The notes beneath the pieces were generated by a model, which had not been told where the DNA came from, searched no databases, and saw only the letters and a list, made by a program, of their open reading frames with translations. Both the position numbers and the translations under genes were made by a program. A stretch of 64,000 nt of DNA from Sporosarcina sp. BP05 (GTDB lineage Bacteria > Bacillota > Bacilli > Bacillales_A > Planococcaceae): the NCBI RefSeq assembly GCF_014282005.1, contig NZ_JACFTD010000007.1, positions 62,001 to 126,000 of the forward strand. Reading direction: 5' to 3'. Shown here in pieces: positions 1 to 8,459 of this stretch. Within the stretch, counting starts at the first letter, position 1. Each line of letters starts with the position of its first letter.

Positions 1-125
1 GAGCCTGTCGAAGAAGTTTCAACTTCCAGGTTTGTTTTTTCACCCAGTTTCATAATAGATCCTTTACCAAATTGCTTTTCTATCTGTTTTAACGCCATTT
101 CTAAGGCGGCTTTACGATCGCTCAA
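1..125 (-). CDS. recA: RecA recombinase, N-terminal fragment
   Basis: RecA is the ATP-dependent strand-exchange protein of homologous recombination and the co-protease that triggers LexA self-cleavage. Only the first 41 codons lie in the window; the gene runs off its left edge. The visible N-terminus ([20 protein letters not shown], then [10 protein letters not shown]) is typical of Bacillales RecA. The start is a TTG at 123-125, chosen because a strong GGGAGG ribosome site lies about 8 bases before it and the protein aligns from that codon. It lies downstream of cinA, as in many Firmicutes, but behind its own promoter and LexA box. Confidence 0.95.
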   Translation of the reverse strand, partial: MSDRKAALEMALKQIEKQFGKGSIMKLGEKTNLEVETSSTG

Positions 126-172
126 TTTATTTCCTCCCTCAAGGTAATGTTTCTGTTTTTCTTACTACCTTT

Positions 173-201
173 AGTATACTCCTTTAATGAGAAATACTCA
201 A
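173..201 (-). promoter_or_regulatory. Sigma-A promoter of recA
   Basis: On the minus strand, TTGAGT (196-201) and TATACT (173-178) are separated by exactly 17 bases. This is a good vegetative promoter just upstream of the recA start, and it lets recA be transcribed independently of cinA. Confidence 0.8.
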
Positions 202-209
202 TCAAAAAG

Positions 210-223
210 CGAACATTTATTCG
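210..223 (-). promoter_or_regulatory. LexA (DinR) box upstream of recA
   Basis: The minus strand reads CGAATAAATGTTCG, one base off the Bacillus consensus CGAAC-N4-GTTCG and of the same type as the B. subtilis recA site. It ends about 8 bases upstream of the -35 hexamer. SOS control of recA by LexA is therefore expected. Confidence 0.82.
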
Positions 224-301
224 ATTACTTTTCTTAAATTAAATATATAAGTGAGAATACCGGGGTGTTTAACGTTTTTAATTGAGAAAGCAAGTTAAAT
301 C

Positions 302-1555
302 TTAACTTTGGTCTTCTTTTGCAGTTAGATGTTTAATGAGATAATAGAGCGCAAATCTTGCTGCCCTGAGACGGTTAGCGTTTCTTGAGCCCGATAGTAA
401 CAACTTAAATGTTTCTGTATCTGCATTTGTAGATGCGATACCAATCCACACAGTGCCGACCGGCTTACCGTCATGTGGATCTGGGCCTGCCGCACCCGTT
501 AAACCGATTCCGATATCCGTTTTGAACGTTCGTTTTACGTTTACCGCAAGGGCGGCCGCACATTCTGAACTGACGACGCCATACTCCGTAAGTAAAGACT
601 GTTCAATACCAAGTCGTTCCACTTTCGTTTTTTCATTGTAGACGACAACGCCGCCTTCAAGTGACGAACTAATCCCTGGTTCACCGGCCAGTTCTGCCAT
701 GAAAAGGCCAGCCGTTAAACTTTCCGCCGCGGCAATTGTCCAACCGTTTCGGATTAGGAGTTCGGCGGCTTTGGACGCTAATGTATCATCATCAGTTCCG
801 TAGATGTAATCCCCAACTAGTGATCGTATCTGCTCTTCCATAGGCTCAATCAGCTTCAATGCCGCACCAGTTGTTTGTGCTTTTGCAGTGAGGCGCAATG
901 TGACCGCGTCAGCTGTTGCCAGCGGGGCAACTGTCGGATTCGTTTGTTTGTCCAAAATGGGTTGAATCCGGTGTTCAAGCTCGGCCTCTCCAATTCCATA
1001 AAACTTCAGAACCCGCGATGTGATGACTTCGTGCTTGCCAGTAGCGCCTAATAAATAAGGTATCGCTTCGTCCGTAAACATTGGCTCCATTTCATGCGGT
1101 GGACCTGGTAGAAGGATAAATCGTACGCCATCCTTCTCCACAGCCATTCCGGGTGCCATTCCTTTTCGATTCGCAAGGACTTTCGCGCCTCTAAACACCA
1201 GTGCCTGTTTCTTATTATTTTCCGTCATAACTCGACCGCTACGTTCGAAGTACTGCTGAATATAAAGAAGTGCCTCGTCATCACTGACTAGTGTTGTACC
1301 GATATGTTTCACGATGGTTTCTTTTGTCATGTCATCTTTCGTCGGTCCAAGTCCTCCTGTAAAGATTAGAATATCTGCACGTTTCCTTGCAATTTCAATC
1401 ACTTCATCCAAACGATCCGGGTTGTCGCCCACGACCGTCTGATAATGAACATCGATACCGATTTCTGCGAGTTTTAATGAAATGAATTTAGCGTTCGTAT
1501 TCGTAATTTGTCCAAGCAATAACTCTGAACCAATTGCAATGATTTCTGCATTCAT
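302..1555 (-). CDS. cinA: CinA family protein (competence/damage-inducible, nicotinamide nucleotide amidase-like)
   Basis: This 417-residue protein has the full two-domain CinA layout. The N-terminal MoaB/MogA-like fold (about 1-170) begins with MNAEIIAIGSELLLGQITN and carries TGGLGPTKDD. The C-terminal CinA domain (about 255-412) carries AESLTAGL and TGAAGPD. In characterised relatives the C-terminal domain deamidates nicotinamide mononucleotide and the N-terminal domain can have pyrophosphatase activity. Which activities this protein has is inferred. It follows pgsA with a 14-base gap and precedes recA, an arrangement common in Firmicutes. The length equals the usual Bacillus form. Confidence 0.93.
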   Translation of the reverse strand: MNAEIIAIGSELLLGQITNTNAKFISLKLAEIGIDVHYQTVVGDNPDRLDEVIEIARKRADILIFTGGLGPTKDDMTKETIVKHIGTTLVSDDEALLYIQQYFERSGRVMTENNKKQALVFRGAKVLANRKGMAPGMAVEKDGVRFILLPGPPHEMEPMFTDEAIPYLLGATGKHEVITSRVLKFYGIGEAELEHRIQPILDKQTNPTVAPLATADAVTLRLTAKAQTTGAALKLIEPMEEQIRSLVGDYIYGTDDDTLASKAAELLIRNGWTIAAAESLTAGLFMAELAGEPGISSSLEGGVVVYNEKTKVERLGIEQSLLTEYGVVSSECAAALAVNVKRTFKTDIGIGLTGAAGPDPHDGKPVGTVWIGIASTNADTETFKLLLSGSRNANRLRAARFALYYLIKHLTAKEDQS

Positions 1556-1569
1556 AGCTACCCATCCCC

Positions 1570-2148
1570 TTACATTGAATCAACCAGTACACGTCTGTTT
1601 TTATAGAAGTAATCGAAACCTGACCAAATTGTAAAGATGAGCGCGATGTAAAGCATGATGACACCGAATGGTACACCAATCGACTCGAAAAATATATTAT
1701 TTAACAACAGTGAGGTAATTGCTAAGATCTGTGCTACCGTCTTAATTTTCCCAAGCTGGTTGGCCGCCACGACTTCTCCGCCACCTGCCAGGATAAGCCT
1801 AAGGCCCGTCACAGCGAATTCACGGCTAATGATGATGATGACAATCCATGAAGGTGCAGCTCCAAGTTCAACAAGTATGATGAAAGCTGCAGAAACAAGC
1901 AATTTATCCGCAAGTGGATCAAGAAATTTCCCCATATTTGTAACAAGATTATTCTTCCTAGCGATATAGCCATCAAGCCAATCTGTTATAGAAGCAATAA
2001 TAAAAATAAGTCCACCAATTAAATGCTCTTTCATCATTTCTGTACCAGCGACAGTTATAGTGCCCAATTTAAAATCAACCAGCATGAAAACCATAAAAAC
2101 TGGAATGAGCAGAACGCGTGATACAGTTATTTTATTTGGCAAATTCAT
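1570..2148 (-). CDS. pgsA: CDP-diacylglycerol--glycerol-3-phosphate 3-phosphatidyltransferase
   Basis: This integral membrane enzyme makes phosphatidylglycerophosphate, the committed step of phosphatidylglycerol synthesis. The CDP-alcohol phosphotransferase signature is visible as [20 protein letters not shown], followed by LDPLADK, giving the D-x2-DG-x2-AR-x8-G-x3-D-x3-D pattern. Several hydrophobic helices make up the rest of the 192 residues. I start at the ATG of [11 protein letters not shown] because an AAAGGTG site precedes it; the upstream in-frame ATG overlaps that site. It is separated from rodZ by a hairpin that may act as a partial terminator. Confidence 0.93.
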   Translation of the reverse strand: MNLPNKITVSRVLLIPVFMVFMLVDFKLGTITVAGTEMMKEHLIGGLIFIIASITDWLDGYIARKNNLVTNMGKFLDPLADKLLVSAAFIILVELGAAPSWIVIIIISREFAVTGLRLILAGGGEVVAANQLGKIKTVAQILAITSLLLNNIFFESIGVPFGVIMLYIALIFTIWSGFDYFYKNRRVLVDSM

Positions 2149-2170
2149 AAAATACACCTTTCCTTTCAAA

Positions 2171-2199
2171 GAAAATAGTCATCTGAAGTAGATGACTAT
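2171..2199 (-). terminator. Hairpin between rodZ and pgsA
   Basis: ATAGTCATCT and AGATGACTAT form a perfect 10-bp stem around a 5-base loop, followed on the minus strand by TTTCTTT. The stem begins at the rodZ stop codon. It looks like an intrinsic terminator or attenuator at the end of rodZ. Confidence 0.7.
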
Positions 2200-3068
2200 C
2201 ACTCTTTCCTGTATTCAATCATAATGTTTTGTGGGACAGTATCCTGCGCTGGCACACCATATTCAAGTAACACACCGTTTACATATATTTCTGCAGACTT
2301 AGGGCGCCCTACACGGATTCGCACCGAGTCCGTAGCCGTCACATCAAATTCAACCGATTCTCCCGCTGCCATAATGCGCGCAGGCGTCATCCACTCTTTC
2401 CCAGCGCCATCTTTAACACCAATCCAAGATCCGCCAGTTAAACGGATTTCAAGTTGGAATGATTCCGCTCCAGTTAATGCGTACATCGACGTTTCACCGG
2501 TTGCACTTTCAAAAGCTAAAGTCTGTTCCGGTCTGTCCGGTTCTGGCTCTTCTTCCACAGGCTTTTCTTCTACTTTTTCTGGATCTTTCTTAGTAGGATC
2601 TGGCTCGCTTTTTTCCATTATTACTGGTTGGTTCGTTTCGCCGCTATCTACATCACCCTGCTTGTTGTTAGATGTCCCTTGATAAAGAGTCCAAATGACA
2701 ACCACAATAACGATAATAAATAAAGCAACGATGATCTTTGGCATCATTTCATTTAACTGGTCATTATTTTTCAAACCTCTTTTACGTGTCAATGTCGACG
2801 AAGCGCGCTGACCTGCCTCTTCTTTGGATGACACTTCAGGAGACGTGTTTTTATACATAGATAGCATTTCATCAGAATCTAGACCTACTGCTTCTGCATA
2901 TTGTTTTATGAATGCCCGTACATAAAACGATCCAGGCATCATGCTGTAATCTTCATTTTCGATACCAGAAAGGTACCGTTTCTGTATTTTCGTTATTGAC
3001 TGTAAATCATCCAATGTAAATCCTTTAGCCGTTCTCGCCTGCTTGAGACGATCACCTAATCCGGTCAC
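2199..3068 (-). CDS. rodZ: RodZ-like cytoskeletal adaptor (YmfM)
   Basis: RodZ links the MreB cytoskeleton to the cell-wall elongation machinery. The 289-residue protein has an N-terminal Cro/CI-type helix-turn-helix (about 1-80, starting TGLGDRLKQARTAKGFTLDD), a linker, one transmembrane helix (about 111-130), an acidic and proline-rich region, and a C-terminal beta domain of the DUF4115 type. I choose the GTG at 3066-3068, preceded by AGGCAGGTG. An upstream in-frame ATG at 3110 would overlap ymfK and lacks a ribosome site. It sits between ymfK and pgsA, as in B. subtilis. Confidence 0.88.
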   Translation of the reverse strand: MTGLGDRLKQARTAKGFTLDDLQSITKIQKRYLSGIENEDYSMMPGSFYVRAFIKQYAEAVGLDSDEMLSMYKNTSPEVSSKEEAGQRASSTLTRKRGLKNNDQLNEMMPKIIVALFIIVIVVVIWTLYQGTSNNKQGDVDSGETNQPVIMEKSEPDPTKKDPEKVEEKPVEEEPEPDRPEQTLAFESATGETSMYALTGAESFQLEIRLTGGSWIGVKDGAGKEWMTPARIMAAGESVEFDVTATDSVRIRVGRPKSAEIYVNGVLLEYGVPAQDTVPQNIMIEYRKE

Positions 3069-3084
3069 CAAAAACACCTGCCTA

Positions 3085-3882
3085 TCAGAAGTTGAATAAA
3101 CCCGATCCATCCGTCATTCCATGATCGGACATCATATCGTTTTTTTCCATCATTTCATATGTAATTTCTTGATCTGGATCTGTTCTTAATTCAATAATAT
3201 AATCAAAATCTTCAATACTGTATTCCGAATGCTGAACGAACATATCCGGATGTTCCACAACTTTTATAGAAGGCATTCGCATCATTTCTCGGACAAGTTG
3301 CATATGACGCTCATCCTCCGCCTTACGCGTAACAATGCCATCTAAGATGAAGATATTATCTTTTGAAAACTCATCGCCTGCTAAGTTTTTCCGCAATGTT
3401 TGCTTAATCATTGTCGAAGAAAGGAAAATCCATTTTTTGTTGGCGCAGACGCTTGCTGCAACAACTGATTCCGTCTTCCCAACACGCGGCATCCCACGAA
3501 CACCAATCAATTTATGACCTTCCTGTTTGAATATTTCAGCCATGAAATCAACTAGAATTCCAAGGTCACTTCGAAGAAACCGGAACGTTTTTTTATCATC
3601 CGCATCACGCTGTATATAACGTCCGTGTCTAACCGCAAGAATATCACGTAACTTCGGCTCACGGATTTTTATCACTTGAATCGTTTCCATCGTCTCGGCG
3701 ATTTGTTCAAAACGTGCAATCTGGTCGTCGTTGTCAGTTCGTAGCAGCATTCCACGATGTCCGCCATCAACACCATTAATTGTAACAATGTTCACGCGCA
3801 ACATTCCGAGCAGCGACGATATATCGCCCAGAAGGCCAGGGCGGTTAACCTGAATTTCATATTCAAGATACCATTCACCCAT
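3085..3882 (-). CDS. ymfK: YmfK family protein (DUF3388)
   Basis: This 265-residue conserved Bacillales protein has no established function. The N-terminus (MGEWYLEYEIQVNRPGLLGD) resembles an ACT-type regulatory fold: a beta strand, then N-RPG-LL-D-SSLLG. A later GMPRVGKTESVVAA segment resembles a P-loop, so nucleotide binding is possible but unproven. I start at ATG 3880-3882, with AAAAGGAG ten bases upstream; the longer reading frame to 4017 has no ribosome site and runs over the ymfI terminator. It lies 16 bases before rodZ and was identified by family resemblance and synteny. Confidence 0.8.
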   Translation of the reverse strand: MGEWYLEYEIQVNRPGLLGDISSLLGMLRVNIVTINGVDGGHRGMLLRTDNDDQIARFEQIAETMETIQVIKIREPKLRDILAVRHGRYIQRDADDKKTFRFLRSDLGILVDFMAEIFKQEGHKLIGVRGMPRVGKTESVVAASVCANKKWIFLSSTMIKQTLRKNLAGDEFSKDNIFILDGIVTRKAEDERHMQLVREMMRMPSIKVVEHPDMFVQHSEYSIEDFDYIIELRTDPDQEITYEMMEKNDMMSDHGMTDGSGLFNF

Positions 3883-3982
3883 CAGACACACACTCCTTTT
3901 GTCCATTTTTTGAACACGCACTACTATATGACGCACAAGAAGTAATATAGTTCTATGATAGCTGATTAAATGCATTATGAAA

Positions 3983-4011
3983 AGGAAAAAGGGGATTATC
4001 GTAATCCCCTT
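3983..4011 (-). terminator. Intrinsic terminator after ymfI
   Basis: AAGGGGATTA and TAATCCCCTT pair around a 3-base loop and are followed on the minus strand by TTTCCTTTT. The hairpin starts a few bases after the ymfI stop and separates the ymfF-ymfH-ymfI operon from ymfK. Confidence 0.88.
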
Positions 4012-4017
4012 ACACAA

Positions 4018-4752
4018 TTAAATATACCAGCCGCCATTCACTTTCATAATTTCGCCTGTCATATAATCCGCCTTGCCGCTTAACAGGAAATTAACTGCTT
4101 CAGCGACATGTTCTGGTGTCCCGGTACGCATAAGCGGTATTTCATCAATAACCATCTGTCGTTCATCCAATGGTATGTCATTGTTCATACGTGTTTCAAT
4201 CCACCCCGGTGCCACAGCGTTGATGCGCATTCCTGAAAAGGCGGCTTCTTTCGCATATGCTTTCACAAATGCGTGTTGCGCCCCCTTCACAGCGGAGTAC
4301 ATCACTTCTCCTGCCGCCCCCGTATTGCCCCATATAGAGCCAATCATGACCACGTACGATTGTTCAAACTTGCGTAATTGAGGAGATACAAGACTTATAA
4401 AAAGCGCTGGATTTTGCACATGGACCTTCCATAGTGCATCCATATCTTCAGCGCTCGTTTCCGTCAATAGTTTCATCATCGATTGCCCATTCGCTACAAC
4501 GACAGCACTAACATTTCGTACTAGTTTGACGAGTAATTCTGCTCCGTCTTGTGCACTAAAATCTGCTTGGACTGCCTGAAAATCCAATTGTGGATATGCT
4601 GCACTGAGTTCTTTTTGTAAAGCATTAGCATGTGCAGCATTTTCATTGTAATGAAGGAATAGCGACCAGCCTGCCGCCGCTAGTGTCCGACTAATCGCAT
4701 CGCCTATTCCACCTGATGCACCAAGTACAACGCAGTATTTCTGTCCCGTCAT
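4018..4752 (-). CDS. ymfI: Short-chain dehydrogenase/reductase YmfI
   Basis: This is a 244-residue SDR oxidoreductase. The cofactor-binding motif GASGGIG is at residues 11-17, the NG motif (VVVANGQS) near 88, and the catalytic Ser139, Tyr152 and Lys156 (YSAVK) are all present, so the enzyme should be active. It resembles 3-oxoacyl-ACP reductases (FabG-like), but the substrate is unknown. Its ATG overlaps the end of ymfH by four bases (ATGA), implying translational coupling. Pairing with two M16 peptidase-like genes is conserved in Bacillales, but the link in function is not understood. Confidence 0.88.
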   Translation of the reverse strand: MTGQKYCVVLGASGGIGDAISRTLAAAGWSLFLHYNENAAHANALQKELSAAYPQLDFQAVQADFSAQDGAELLVKLVRNVSAVVVANGQSMMKLLTETSAEDMDALWKVHVQNPALFISLVSPQLRKFEQSYVVMIGSIWGNTGAAGEVMYSAVKGAQHAFVKAYAKEAAFSGMRINAVAPGWIETRMNNDIPLDERQMVIDEIPLMRTGTPEHVAEAVNFLLSGKADYMTGEIMKVNGGWYI

Positions 4753-6050
4753 TCTGCCTTATCAGCTGGAACAATTGAATAGACCGTATGACCGCTTTCA
4801 TCTGAAAACGTTTGGAATGCATCTTTCAAGTTTTCGAGCGTTAATTTCTCAAGTGTTGGAACAACATCGAACAAATTCATGTTATTGAATGTATAGCGCG
4901 TAAACTGGTTGGCGATAAATTCCGGAGAATTCAATGACCGCATGAATTGACCAATTTTCTTTTTCCTCATTCGATTAAGTTCTAGGTCCGTGATTGGCCA
5001 TGTTTCCACAGTATTTTTCACAGTTGTCCGGATTGCTTTTTCGAGTTGTTCCGGCTGGTCTGTATCAGAACCAATCATTGCGAAACCAAAGCCATTCTCC
5101 ATCGTGAAATCATAAGAAAACGACTCATCAATAAGCCCCTCATTATATGTTTCCGTATAAAAATTGGAAGACCTGCCAAACAGAATATCCAGGACAAGAC
5201 CCGCGGAAAGTTCTTGGATTAGCATCTCTTCTCCATCGATATCCGTGTTAGTGCATTTCATACCCATATTTAATTTCGGCTTTGATACGTCCATTGCAAG
5301 CTTCCGCTCAGCGATTGCTACAGTATCCGTTTCAGTCGGGAAACTACGTATAATTTCTGCAGGATCTTCGAATGTTTTTGCACCTTGATTTTTTTTGATG
5401 AATGCCATCATCTCTTCCGGATCAACAGCACCTACAACGAAAAGCACCATATTGGATGGATGATAAAACGTTTCATAGCATTCATACAAGTAGTCCGCTG
5501 TGATGTCTTGAATCGATGCGACCGTACCAGCGATATCAATTTTCACTGGATGTTCATGGAACAGGTTTTCAATTGTTCCGAAATAAAGACGCCAATCCGG
5601 CTGATCATCATACATCGTTATTTCCTGGGCAATGATACCTTTCTCCTTATCAACAGTCTTTTCCGTGAAGTACGGTTCCTGTACGAAATCAAGAAGAATT
5701 TCCGTATTTTCATACAACTTATCCGTAGCAGAAAACAAATAAGCAGTCCGTGTGAATGATGTAAACGCATTGGCGGATGCACCGTGCACACTAAACTTTT
5801 GGAATACGTCCCCATCTTCTTTTTCAAACATTTTATGCTCAAGGAAATGAGCGATACCATCGGGAACCTTCACTTCTTCTGTTTTTCCACGCGGAATAAA
5901 CGTTCGATCGATTGAACCATATTTAGTTGTAAACGTTACGAATGTTTTTGAAAATCCACGTTTCGGTAAAATATAGACATCCAAACCATTGTCGAGTTTT
6001 TCATTATATAATGTTTCCTGTAAATTATCAAAGTGAATATTCTTCATCAT
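4749..6050 (-). CDS. ymfH: M16 family zinc peptidase YmfH (catalytic subunit)
   Basis: This 433-residue protein is of the pitrilysin/insulinase superfamily. The inverted zinc motif HxxEH is present as HFLEH at 68-72, and the downstream glutamate region (KGIIAQEI) is kept, so this subunit looks catalytic. Its partner YmfF lacks the motif, the usual split between active and inactive M16 halves. In B. subtilis this locus was linked to processing of a peptide (PqqL/AlbF-like proposals), but the substrate here is unknown. The start has an AAGGAGG site seven bases upstream and overlaps ymfF by four bases. Confidence 0.9.
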   Translation of the reverse strand: MMKNIHFDNLQETLYNEKLDNGLDVYILPKRGFSKTFVTFTTKYGSIDRTFIPRGKTEEVKVPDGIAHFLEHKMFEKEDGDVFQKFSVHGASANAFTSFTRTAYLFSATDKLYENTEILLDFVQEPYFTEKTVDKEKGIIAQEITMYDDQPDWRLYFGTIENLFHEHPVKIDIAGTVASIQDITADYLYECYETFYHPSNMVLFVVGAVDPEEMMAFIKKNQGAKTFEDPAEIIRSFPTETDTVAIAERKLAMDVSKPKLNMGMKCTNTDIDGEEMLIQELSAGLVLDILFGRSSNFYTETYNEGLIDESFSYDFTMENGFGFAMIGSDTDQPEQLEKAIRTTVKNTVETWPITDLELNRMRKKKIGQFMRSLNSPEFIANQFTRYTFNNMNLFDVVPTLEKLTLENLKDAFQTFSDESGHTVYSIVPADKAE

Positions 6051-7324
6051 TCATTAGCCTCCTTGCCCGATAACAGATAGACGATTTCTAGTTTAATTTC
6101 AGCTGCCATATTTTTAACATCGTCTTTTGTAACGGTTTCCCAGCCTGCAATGATTGTGTCTGCCGTGAAATTTTCATCCAGCTCTTTGTATTGATCAAAT
6201 ACTTCAATCTGTCCTCTTGCAGAATCAAACGCACTTTTAATGCCGTTCGCAAGTAATGCTTTCGTCTGTTCCATTTCAAGGTCAGTAATTTCACCTTGTT
6301 GAAGAGCCGTGAGTTGAGCATTAATCAGATTTACCGCTTTTTCTTCAAGTTCAGCATCGATTCCTGCCATTACATAAAGAAGCCCATAATGCGAAGAATA
6401 AGAACTGGATGCGTAATAGGCCATGCTTTCTTTTTCACGAACATTAACGAAAAGTTTGCTGTGCGCAAAACCGCCGAAAACACCGTTCGTAATTTGCATT
6501 TTCGCATAATCAGGATGACGGAATGTAACAGGCGTACTGAAGCCTAAATGTAGTTTCCCTTGTTTCATGTCCTGCTTTTCGCGAACATGACGCACGTCGG
6601 TTACTTGAGTCACCGTATGTTGTGTTGTCGATTGACGTGCCTGCACTTTACGGCTACTGAACGTCAATAGTGACCTGATCTTTTCAGTCATGTCATCTTC
6701 GTCAATGTCACCTACAATGTAGATATCAATTTCATCTTCATTTAACATGCTTTCGTATGCTGCAAATAGGTCTGCAGATGTAAGTGCATCTACATCCTCT
6801 TCCGTTCCATATGACGGTGCGGATGCAGCGCTATCAGGACGTATTAATTCGAGCATACGCATCTGTGCAAATCGCGTCTTATCATCGTAAAGCGAACGAA
6901 TTCGCTCTTTCACAGACCTTTTTTCACGGTTGACAACCGTTTCATCGAACCGTCCGTCTACCACATTTGGGTCAAATATGACGGTCTTGATCAAACTCAG
7001 TACTTCTTCAAGTACGCCGCCTTCGGATAGATATTCGTCATTTACACATTCAGCGGATAGTGAAACGATATGCGTTTCCCCACGTTTTCCAGCGTCTGTG
7101 TACAATACGGTTCCGTATAATTCATCTAACGCATTACGGAATTCAGTTTGTGACCGGTATCGACCGTTAGATTCTTCTAAAACATTCGCGAGTACTGCAC
7201 GAAGAGCCGATTTCTTTTCATCAAGAGCTGTTTTCCACTTGACGGAGAAATTGACAGTTTTGAACTGTTCTGACTTGCGGATATATAATGTGACGCCCTC
7301 TTGTAGCTCAACTTTTTTGAACAT
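6047..7324 (-). CDS. ymfF: M16 peptidase-like protein YmfF (inactive partner)
   Basis: This 425-residue protein is of the M16 fold. Where YmfH has HFLEH, this protein has VLEESNG, so the zinc ligands are missing. It probably serves as the structural, substrate-clamping half of a heterodimer with YmfH. The second M16 domain is recognisable around the FGGFAHSKLFVNVREKES segment. It is the first gene of the ymfF-ymfH-ymfI operon, has a candidate sigma-A promoter about 45 bases upstream and stands behind the terminator of the nucleoside transporter operon. The length matches the B. subtilis homologue. Confidence 0.88.
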   Translation of the reverse strand: MFKKVELQEGVTLYIRKSEQFKTVNFSVKWKTALDEKKSALRAVLANVLEESNGRYRSQTEFRNALDELYGTVLYTDAGKRGETHIVSLSAECVNDEYLSEGGVLEEVLSLIKTVIFDPNVVDGRFDETVVNREKRSVKERIRSLYDDKTRFAQMRMLELIRPDSAASAPSYGTEEDVDALTSADLFAAYESMLNEDEIDIYIVGDIDEDDMTEKIRSLLTFSSRKVQARQSTTQHTVTQVTDVRHVREKQDMKQGKLHLGFSTPVTFRHPDYAKMQITNGVFGGFAHSKLFVNVREKESMAYYASSSYSSHYGLLYVMAGIDAELEEKAVNLINAQLTALQQGEITDLEMEQTKALLANGIKSAFDSARGQIEVFDQYKELDENFTADTIIAGWETVTKDDVKNMAAEIKLEIVYLLSGKEANE

Positions 7325-7366
7325 ATAAACACCTCTGTTTTAGTTAATATGCGGAATCCTCACTTC

Positions 7367-7396
7367 ACTATACATTCCAGAAGTCAAAAGATGCAA
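7367..7396 (-). promoter_or_regulatory. Sigma-A promoter of ymfF operon
   Basis: The minus strand carries TTGCAT (7391-7396), an 18-base spacer and TATAGT (7367-7372). The predicted start point leaves a leader of roughly 35 bases to the ymfF ATG. Confidence 0.6.
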
Positions 7397-7448
7397 ATTA
7401 ACTAGCGAATGCATCGTAACTTATATAAAAAACCGGATGCTATAGGCC

Positions 7449-7493
7449 AAAAAATGCCCCTAAGTCCAACGTAACAGACTATCGGGGCATTTT
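7449..7493 (-). terminator. Intrinsic terminator after nupQ
   Basis: AAAATGCCCC and GGGGCATTTT pair around a 23-base insert that itself holds a short inverted repeat (AGTC/GACT). On the minus strand a T run follows the stem, immediately after the nupQ stop. The A-rich other side suggests it could also work in reverse. Confidence 0.88.
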
Positions 7494-7499
7494 CATTTT

Positions 7500-8458
7500 T
7501 TATCGATTTCCTTTGATGTACGGTTGTCCACTTGCTTTTGGCGCGTTTGCTCTTCCAATAAACCCTGCTAGCGCAAGAATGGTCAATGCATACGGCAAGA
7601 TGTGGAAATACACAGCCGGTACATTTTCCAAGTACGATATGCTTGACGAACTAATAGCAAGTGCTTGTGCAAATCCAAAGAACAATGCGGCTCCCATTGC
7701 ACCAATCGGATGCCATTTACCAAAGATCATTGCAGCAAGTGCCATGAACCCTTGTCCGTTAATCGTCGCATGACTAAAATCATTCGTCATTGTTTGGGAA
7801 TAAATAGCCCCACCAATACCTGCAAGACCACCCGAAATGATAACCGCAATATAGCGGATTTTAGTTACGTTGATGCCCATTGTATCAGCGGCCATCGGGT
7901 GTTCTCCTACTGACCTAAGACGAAGACCAAATGGTGTTTTATAGATGATGAACCAAGCCAAAAACGCAAGGCCTATCGCCAATATTGATGAACCATAAAT
8001 CCCTGTGAAAAACATGGGTCCAATAAATGGAATTTCATGTAATATCGGAACGTTGAAACGCGGAATACTATGTTGAATGAAATCCGTTTGCCCTTTTCCA
8101 AAAATCAATTTCACTGAGAACAACGCAATGGCGATCCCTAGCATGTTAATGGCAACCCCTGATACCACTTGGTCAGCACGGAATGTAATCGATGCGACCG
8201 CATGCATAATGGAGAAGATTGCGGAAACAACCATTGCCACAAGTAAGGCAATCCACGGAGTCCATGAGCCAAATGTATCTGCATAAAACAGATTGAATAT
8301 AATGCCGACAAAAGCACCCATTACCATGAGTCCTTCAAGTCCGATGTTAACTACACCTGAACGTTCCGAGAACACGCCTCCAATTGCAGTGAAAATAAGG
8401 GGGCAGCGTATGAAATGGTTAACGGAATGATGAAATAAACTATCTCAAGAAAACTCAT
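7500..8458 (-). pseudogene. nupQ: Nucleoside ABC transporter permease NupQ, frameshifted near its start
   Basis: This is the second permease subunit of a BMP-type nucleoside importer. The start is clear: ATG 8456-8458 with an AAAGGAGG site, encoding MSFLEIVYFIIPLTISYAAP. After this the frame is lost. Inserting one base in the run of five G at 8399-8403 (C on the coding strand) restores LIFTAIGGVFSERSGVVNIG and gives 319 codons, the normal NupQ length. The rest (7500-8375) is intact, with about eight membrane helices and the permease motif GLEGLMVMGAF. Either the strain has a real one-base deletion or the sequence has a homopolymer error; otherwise the gene looks unmutated. Translation from an internal start would lack the first helix. 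Confidence 0.85.
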
Positions 8459-8459
8459 A

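Noticed and set aside
6047..7324. ymfF as a decayed or pseudogenised peptidase
   Set aside because: The frame is intact and full length; lack of the zinc motif is normal for this family's non-catalytic partner.
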